Shown in pieces: positions 57,829 through 64,000 of a DNA stretch of 64,000 nucleotides. Numbering within the stretch: the first letter of the stretch is position 1; each line of letters opens with the position of its first letter. The notes under the pieces were generated by a model. The model saw nothing but the letters and a program-made list of their open reading frames with translations. It had not been told where the DNA came from and searched no databases. Both the position numbers and the translations under genes were made by a program. This stretch comes from Cylicocyclus nassatus (Eukaryota; Nematoda; Chromadorea; Rhabditida; Strongylidae), in the NCBI GenBank assembly GCA_958299035.1, contig CATQJL010000223.1, positions 49,210,302 to 49,274,301 on the forward strand, in the 5' to 3' direction.

Positions 57829-58945
57829 TTCATTTTTTCAGTTTTTTCTCAAACAACCTGGCAAAAATGGAGGTGATGCGTGATGCTAACAGGGCGAAAA
57901 TTGTTGGGATGGGTATATGGTTTCTTTTTGGGAATGTGGGTGTACCCTATGTGGTTCGCCACCGCTTTGGGGCTTACGCAGTAATAATACCTGTATTGTA
58001 AAGGAGCTATAGCGGACCAGCGACGATTATGTGCTCTAGATTTTATGAATTGGAGTGTAGAAGATCAGGAGTGAGAGAAGAAGACATGGGCCAAGTGATC
58101 AACAGTTTATAAATATCTTCCCTGTAGAACCATGGGCCGTCTTCCATTACTGCGAACGTCTGGGTAATCAGAGAGAAGCAAAAGGAATAAAATCGTTCCA
58201 GATTTTACCACTTTAATTGGTCGCCAAAACTAAAATTTGCGATGAAATTCGGAGCAAGCTGTGGTATAGTGGAGGGGTGGGCGCCCCCCCCCCCCGAGAA
58301 TGGGTCGCGATATTTTTGAAAGTTACTTATGTGTTATAAAAATGTGCAGGGGCTTGTTTTTACTTGTAAATAATTGGAATAATTTTTAAAAATTTTAAAA
58401 AAATCAAATTAGCTTTGTAAAAAAAATTTTTCGGGGGCGTGGGGGTCAGGAGGCCAGAAAAATTCTGAGAAGCATCCCAAAAAATTTTTCGGAGTGCGTG
58501 GCTAACGCTGGCTGACGCCACGCATCTTCACCGAAAAAATTTTTTGTCTCCCCCCCCCCCCCCCCCGAGCCGAAATCCTGGGTATGCCACTGATAAAAGC
58601 AAATTTCATTTTTTGGTTTTCTCGAAATCATAACGGGTTGGGCTAGCCCTCCCGTTGTGGAACCAGTGATGCCAGCTAATAAGACAATATTATTTATTAC
58701 ACATCATTCAACAATGAGGAAGCGGTCTTCATAATTCCATCCAATGCAATCTTTCAGCAAGTTCCAGAACCTGAATCAAACTTAATTTTACCTTTAGTCT
58801 AAATAAAGAACTAATTTAAGTCATAAAAGCCCTAAAAGTGAACATCAAGTCAATAGGCATGAAATCTGTCTCTGAATTTTATGAAAGGTGATGTCGCAAA
58901 GTGAGCCGATTATTCTGTACATATAAGATGCATGAAAGGCCAGTT
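57829..58945. other. Intergenic, C-homopolymers and a hairpin
   Basis: No gene recognised. Two long C-runs (about 58283-58296 and 58551-58566) flank a stretch with an imperfect hairpin at about 58483-58547 (CGGAGTGCGTGGC with GCCACGCATCTTCACCG). This may be a degenerate transposon. Confidence 0.5.
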
Positions 58946-61900
58946 TTAAAATTCAAACCCACTCTGATAATTCAGTCCAGGAGTGAACGCATATCCTCGA
59001 GTTTGTCCATAACCGTACACAGTCACACTATAAAGTCTGCCATAAGCTTATAAAAGGCAATTCTCTCGCAACTGACCCGAAACTGATGGGTGCCCCCGGC
59101 GTATCAGGACCAATGAAGGAAACGGTATGTTGACCAGCTTTCACAGCTACATCAACGTAATAATAGTTGCTGCGACCCATTCTTAACAGTTGTTGTTCAG
59201 TATAAAAACTTCCAAATTTGAAAATCATATATTTCCTAACATCACAATTTTGACCTCGAGATACGTGGGGATGCGGATGGTGCTATACCTAACTATTCCA
59301 TTCAATCGACCACGTTGCCCATGCTATTGTACCCCAGTGGGTTACGGTAACAAAGTAAACAAATTTTTCGCCTTGAGCGGCGTATGAATATTTCAATCAA
59401 TTCATTTATTTCAATTACGTTGTGGCCACGTTTCGCAAATCCGCCAATGTTAGTTGTCGGAGGCATAGCTCTAAGCCTTCAAACAGTTCTTAAACCACGG
59501 GCATACTTTAGGCGATTTCAGTCACGATCTAGCAACTTGCCGGATGTCTTCAGTAGCAACCTGTGCGAACTAAATGCATAGCGTATATAACCTTCGCAAT
59601 TGATGAACTACCCTGTCTTCTGAACATTCGCGGTGCTTACGATAAGTTATAAACCATTGGAGTCAGGGCCCGGCAGGAGGTGGCATTTCAGAATTTTGAA
59701 AACGATATCCCCTTTGAAGCCAAAATTTCTTACGACTTCCCTTTTGACCCTGTTTTTGACCCCCGTAAGTCCCTGACAAACAGATATACACAAATAATAA
59801 GATGGACGGCCTCAGCGCTTATTATATTAGTACTACCTGGCTTTTTGGTCCAGCCCGGGTCATCAAGGTTTCAGCGCAATGGGTTCATCCGCAAAATCTA
59901 TTAAAAAAACATAGGGTCAAGATTTGCACAAGCTTTGACGTTTATATATCTAAGATACTACTCGTCTATTAGTCAGCTGCGAAACTTTACAATTTACAAT
60001 AACCGATTGAGATTGGAGCGCGCTTTCCGAGGCCGATCATAACGCTGTGAACCCTATTTGGGGCTGTATCGAAGCGGTGCCTTGGTGGTTTTGGAAGCGG
60101 ATTTGAACATATAGTAATACTCTCGACCTAGTCCACATTTATGTAAAGAAGCAAGGAGCCACCTAATTTCGAAAAACACTTACCATTTTTTAAATTCACA
60201 TAAGTTTCTCATGATTCTTCATACTTTTTTTGTGCTCATGGTCCTCCAACTACACAGCAAATTTGGTGCCATATCGTTACTTGTGCATTGAAAACGAGCC
60301 TATTTTATTATTTTCCCCTTACAAGAATTGTGATTTGAATTCCCGCCTGCAGGCAGGCTAGCGATCGGAGCACAGAATCTTCACTTTGCTGGAATCTAAG
60401 TTCATAGGACAGTAGCATCAACAAGGAATGATGAATAAAGAATGATATGTGCATTGTTTATCGGTAAACAAAGGGGAAGTCGTATTTTGTGTCCGGGGCT
60501 CAGCCCCGAACCCCAAAATACGACTTCCCCTTTGCTTTTTCGGGCCAAAAACGATATCCAGCTGTGAAAGCGCCACCCCCGCCGGGCCCTGATTGGAGTA
60601 CTGCTAGATCGCGACGCGAATGAAATTGCACAAAATATGCCCGCGGCCTTGTTCACTGAAGTGGCTTTCGATGACTTGCACCTAAAAATGTTTTAACACA
60701 TTGACGACGTGACCCACATGGTGGGTCATGGTTCGAATTTTGTTAAAATAACTACCGTTTTCGATGTGCTGGTTTCAAAAATTCTCTTGCGCTCTAATCT
60801 TAAGAATTACTTCCGCATTTCTCGGCTGCTTTTTAGAATGACTGTAGGTACTGTAGATGAGTGTGCGTGATTTTAACCAGAAATTTTTAGCTCATTCGTG
60901 GAAGGCCATTGTCCTACAAGACAGACAACCAAGGATGCGCGTTGTCGTCAACGTGTTAAGAGAGTTGGGAGAAATGTTTCGAAAGGATTGGTGGGTTTTG
61001 CTGTTTATGTATATGCAGACTAATCTGAAAAATAAGGAAACCGTTGGAAGAATTTCATATGAGTTTTGCAGATATCTCATCTTTCCAAGGAACTCAGTGT
61101 CTTTTCAGATGCTTTTTCAAATAATTTTCCGTTTGCCAAATAACCACTCATTTCGTTTGAAATCCCTATTTCACGAGACATGTACTAAATCAGTTAAGAG
61201 TGTACACTTGTGATCATAGCTAATTTGAGGGGTACGGCCATCGATACTCAAATTCTAGAATGTCTTTCGTAATTTCTTGCCATTTTCTTCCAAAATGCTT
61301 CATTCTGTTACCAGCGTCTGCGGTGACTTCCACATCTTTCACGTGTACTTCACTCACCTGACATAGAGTAGTCCATTAGGAATATAGTTGTCAACTTTGA
61401 CAGTCCCTAGGCATGCCAAACTGGAACATGTCACACGAACGTAATGCTTCATATTCAGCTGTTCATCAAGTGTCGTTGCTACCCTTAAACTTGGTACTGA
61501 TCAATTGAGCCAACAAATGAGGAATAATCGGTGATTTTGGTCATCCGAATTTGAAATTCTTTGTGTACGCGTTGAAGCGCTATGTATAAAAAGTCCTCTG
61601 ACCTCTGAAAGGCTAAAAAAAATTCTATTGTATCATTTGCTGATTGTGATCGTTGAGTAACGGGGAGAGTTGAAAAGCAGTTTTCGAAAGAGGAAGCTTT
61701 CAACTAATTCCATTATCAAATCACGCAAACTCCACCGTTGAACGGTCGTGACCTTCAAAAAATTATCTGCGGGGAATATATTAGGTCGTTTCAAAAGTAA
61801 TTTCGCTTTTTTCGGACGGGCGGCACTTTTGATGGAACAAAGGTTTCTAAGAGATCTTGGTAGCATTCGATGCGGTATTTCATCCTCTTTCTAATGGTTA

Positions 61901-63460
61901 TGAAATTTTTGCAAAACAATCAATGATCTTTCAGAAAATAACCAAAATCTGCGACCTATGCTTATTGAGATGGTCAAGTTTTCTAAACTTTTATATCAAC
62001 CCTCCGAAGAAGCGATAGTAACGTATCTATAAAGCAAATTTTAAAGGATGCGAAACAATTTTTTTTCCTTTCCACGGCTTGTCATTCATTTTTAACAAAA
62101 TTTTAACTGATGCTACCGATTTTCTACTTGGAAAGCTAAATCTTCGTAGAACATCAAAGAAAGAGCAGCTCGCACATTATTCGATGCAGCATTTTCTCCT
62201 CTTTCTAATGGATGCTTTTTGTTTCCGATTCGTTCAGCCTTCGGAACCAAAATCCTCATAACTCATTTTTCCAACGAGACCCAGGCTGTGCCCGTGAAAC
62301 TCGAAATTTGATATTTCGAATCCATAAATTCTCAATTGCTTTGTAAAATTAGTCTAACTCATAGTACCATCTTGGTAGTCTCAAATCACGAATAATTGTG
62401 ATGTTTGACGCGGTTTTGGCTGATGTAGGCCTGCCAAAATTCATGGTTTTGTTAAAAAAATCTTTTAAAAAATTATCGCGAGCTATGAAAAAGAGTGAAA
62501 AGCTGCACTGTATTCTATGAGGTTTGCTCTATCGAGTCCTTACTTGATCTCCTTCCGAGGATTGATATGAAAGTCTCAAAATATTTTGAAACTTGACTAT
62601 CTCAAACAGCATACGTCGCAGATTTTGGTTATTTTCTGAAAGCTCATTGACTGTTTTGCAAAAATTTCATAACCATTAGAAAGAGGATGAAATGCTGCAT
62701 CGAATGCTACCAAGATCTCCTAAAAAACTCTGTTCCATCAGAAGTGGAGCCCGTTTGAAAAAAGCGAAATTGTTTTTGAAACGACCTCATAGAATTGGAA
62801 TCGCATTCAATCTAAGCACTACCTCTCCCTTTCCAAAATGGATTAGATTTTTGAAATGTAAACTACATGAACTACTTGTTTCCACATGTTGATAACGAAA
62901 TTTTTGAAAAGACCTAGAGATTGAGATTAGCTATGTAAATCTCCTCTCGAATATGAAGATTTGTAAGAAGTCCAAAAAAATGGAAAGCATCTCAATAATT
63001 TATTATTGACTTTCGTGATTTCATGTTTTGTACCCGAACACTAACCCTGGTAAAACAAAGAGGGCACTATCGATCCTGATTATTACTCATAAGGCTAGTA
63101 CCCTAATTTCACGCGTATAAGGCGCACTTTTGAATTTTCAAGCAAGCCGCTCAGCCGGTGTACTGCATCCCGAAAAAAAAACCTTACATCGCACGATTCT
63201 CCCAAGCAATATACAGCACGTTATAGGTTCTTCCTTTGGTTGTAAAGTCCTTTGACGTGTCTGGGCTGGTCGATTTTGGAAAAAAATCTCCCGCGCCTTA
63301 TACGCGTGAAATTAGGGTATATACAAGCATCAGCTCTTTGAAGCTTGTTTTTGTGCACACTCACTGACCCGAAAGTATACGGTCCTTGTCCGAAAGTGCT
63401 GCTTCCTGGCACATTTGCAAAGAAAGGAGCGCCTTGGTTCTGCGTGTTCGTGCTGCCAAC
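58946..63460 (-). CDS. 3'-terminal exons of an unidentified secreted-type gene (possibly IgGFc-binding-like)
   Basis: Three exons join in phase: 63460-63369 (VGSTNTQNQGAPFFANVPGS...YTFG), 59208-59077 (FYTEQQLLRMGRSNYYYVDV...ISFG) and 59036-58946 (LYSVTVYGYGQTRGYAF...GFEF, stop). All three junctions have GTCAGT donors or AG acceptors. The pattern VDVAVKAGQHTV followed by a phased VTVYGYG...GYAF resembles the end of nematode IgGFc-binding N-terminal domains, but this is from memory and weak. The 4.2-kb intron between the first two exons contains a MITE and a hairpin. The 59037-59076 intron would be only 40 nt. Upstream exons were not found. Confidence 0.42.
60469..60534. repeat. Perfect 21-bp hairpin with a GC centre
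   Basis: CAAAGGGGAAGTCGTATTTTG and its exact reverse complement enclose a 24-base centre that itself contains GGGGCT-CAGCCCC-type pairing. The right flank (CTTTTTCGGGCCAAAAACGATATCC) belongs to the dispersed family also seen at 5066-5100. Confidence 0.8.
61781..62789. mobile_element. Mariner-type MITE copy B, 1.0 kb
   Basis: It starts TTAGGTCGTTTCAAAAGTAA and ends TTTTTGAAACGACCTCA, with TA outside each end. Inverted similarity runs ~170 bp inwards (both arms contain GCATCGAATGCTACC-like and CATCCTCTTTCTAATGGTTA-like blocks). No transposase. It is collinear with copy A at 13900 and lies in the intron of the 58946-63460 gene. Confidence 0.75.
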
Positions 63461-64000
63461 CTGAAGAATCTAATGATCCGTTTTCAAAAAATACATCAAA
63501 AGCATAAGTCTGCAACTGCGTACTGCTCAGAAGATTCGTGGTGAAAGCAAGAAAAGGTTGAAAATTTTTTGAGATTCTCTTCTGACCATTGTGCTTACTA
63601 AAAGATATTGGGGCTTTTACAAACACAAACACAAATTTATCTCTGAGAATTTGCAAAATTAGACCGAGATAACCAACTAATCTCAAATACGTAGTTTAGG
63701 ATGACATTCGTATTCTGCTAACATACAAGGTGTACCAGAAAGCCTACTTTTTGATGTTAATAACCCTTTTGTTAGGATGTCTTTGAAGAAGATTCAGGTA
63801 TTATTCTGTAAAGCTGTTTCAACGTTTGCAGGATAGATCGAATTACCTATCTCTTTTTATTACTGTAGGATTACGGTGGAGACTTTGAAAAGCGTTATGA
63901 GCCATGGAGGATATTTTGCTCAAAGAGAAGACAGAACGATATTAAAACCCTCAACTAGGCTAATTAGAGTTGCTGATCTCATATGTAAAGTTTGCACATA
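63461..64000. other. Edge region, nothing certain
   Basis: A minus-strand open frame extends to 63686, but it has no family match and is not supported by splice phases. Further exons of the gene ending at 58946 may lie beyond the window. Confidence 0.4.

Overview
The window looks like nuclear DNA of a nematode, most likely a rhabditid. The genes are split by short GT-AG introns and have TTTCAG-type trans-splice acceptors a few bases upstream of their ATGs. One gene encodes a PDF-1 type neuropeptide precursor. coq-2 sits directly downstream of the bystin gene, an arrangement I recall from Caenorhabditis elegans. Much of the rest is MITEs, foldback elements and retrotransposons. No bacterial features, rRNA, tRNA or CRISPR were seen.

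Layout. 1-2634: minus-strand Ty3/gypsy-like retrotransposon, cut by the window edge, with a 215-bp LTR and a damaged gag. 7236-11895 (-): pdf-1, three exons, two amidated PDF peptides. 11.9-17.5 kb: intergenic, with MITEs and a 414-bp (AC)n tract. 17585-28954 (-): LRRFIP1/2 homologue, 13 exons, large repeat-filled introns. 31554-33693 (+): rfc-2, 10 exons, one GC-AG intron. 33787-37226 (-): coq-2, with a pair of mutually exclusive exons. 37521-39793 (-): bystin (byn-1), 11 exons, probably the upstream partner of coq-2 in an operon. 39.9-47.1 kb: repeat-rich, with a GC-rich inverted-repeat unit enclosing a decayed gene, several MITEs and a nested mariner/foldback. 47143-56379 (+): a complete, very young LTR retrotransposon of unusual structure. 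56.4-57.8 kb (-): non-LTR retrotransposon remnant split by a GC-rich foldback. 58946-63460 (-): 3' exons of a possibly IgGFc-binding-like gene.

The two most striking loci are these. (1) coq-2 carries two alternative versions of one exon. They have the same splice phase and similar length but different sequence. One is like the usual animal COQ2; the other is divergent and has DTIYSH in place of DTIYAH. This matches the coq-2a/coq-2e switch described for helminths that make both ubiquinone and rhodoquinone. (2) The 9.2-kb LTR element has LTRs differing at one base and an intact 5-bp target duplication. Its first ORF encodes Gag, then an envelope-like segment, then an aspartic protease. The RT ORF breaks in RNase H, no integrase was found, and a superfamily-1 helicase C-terminal fragment lies upstream of the 3' LTR.

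Exon boundaries were derived by hand from splice consensus, reading-frame phase and family conservation. For rfc-2, coq-2, byn-1, pdf-1 and the LRRFIP gene the exon lengths add up to a whole number of codons.
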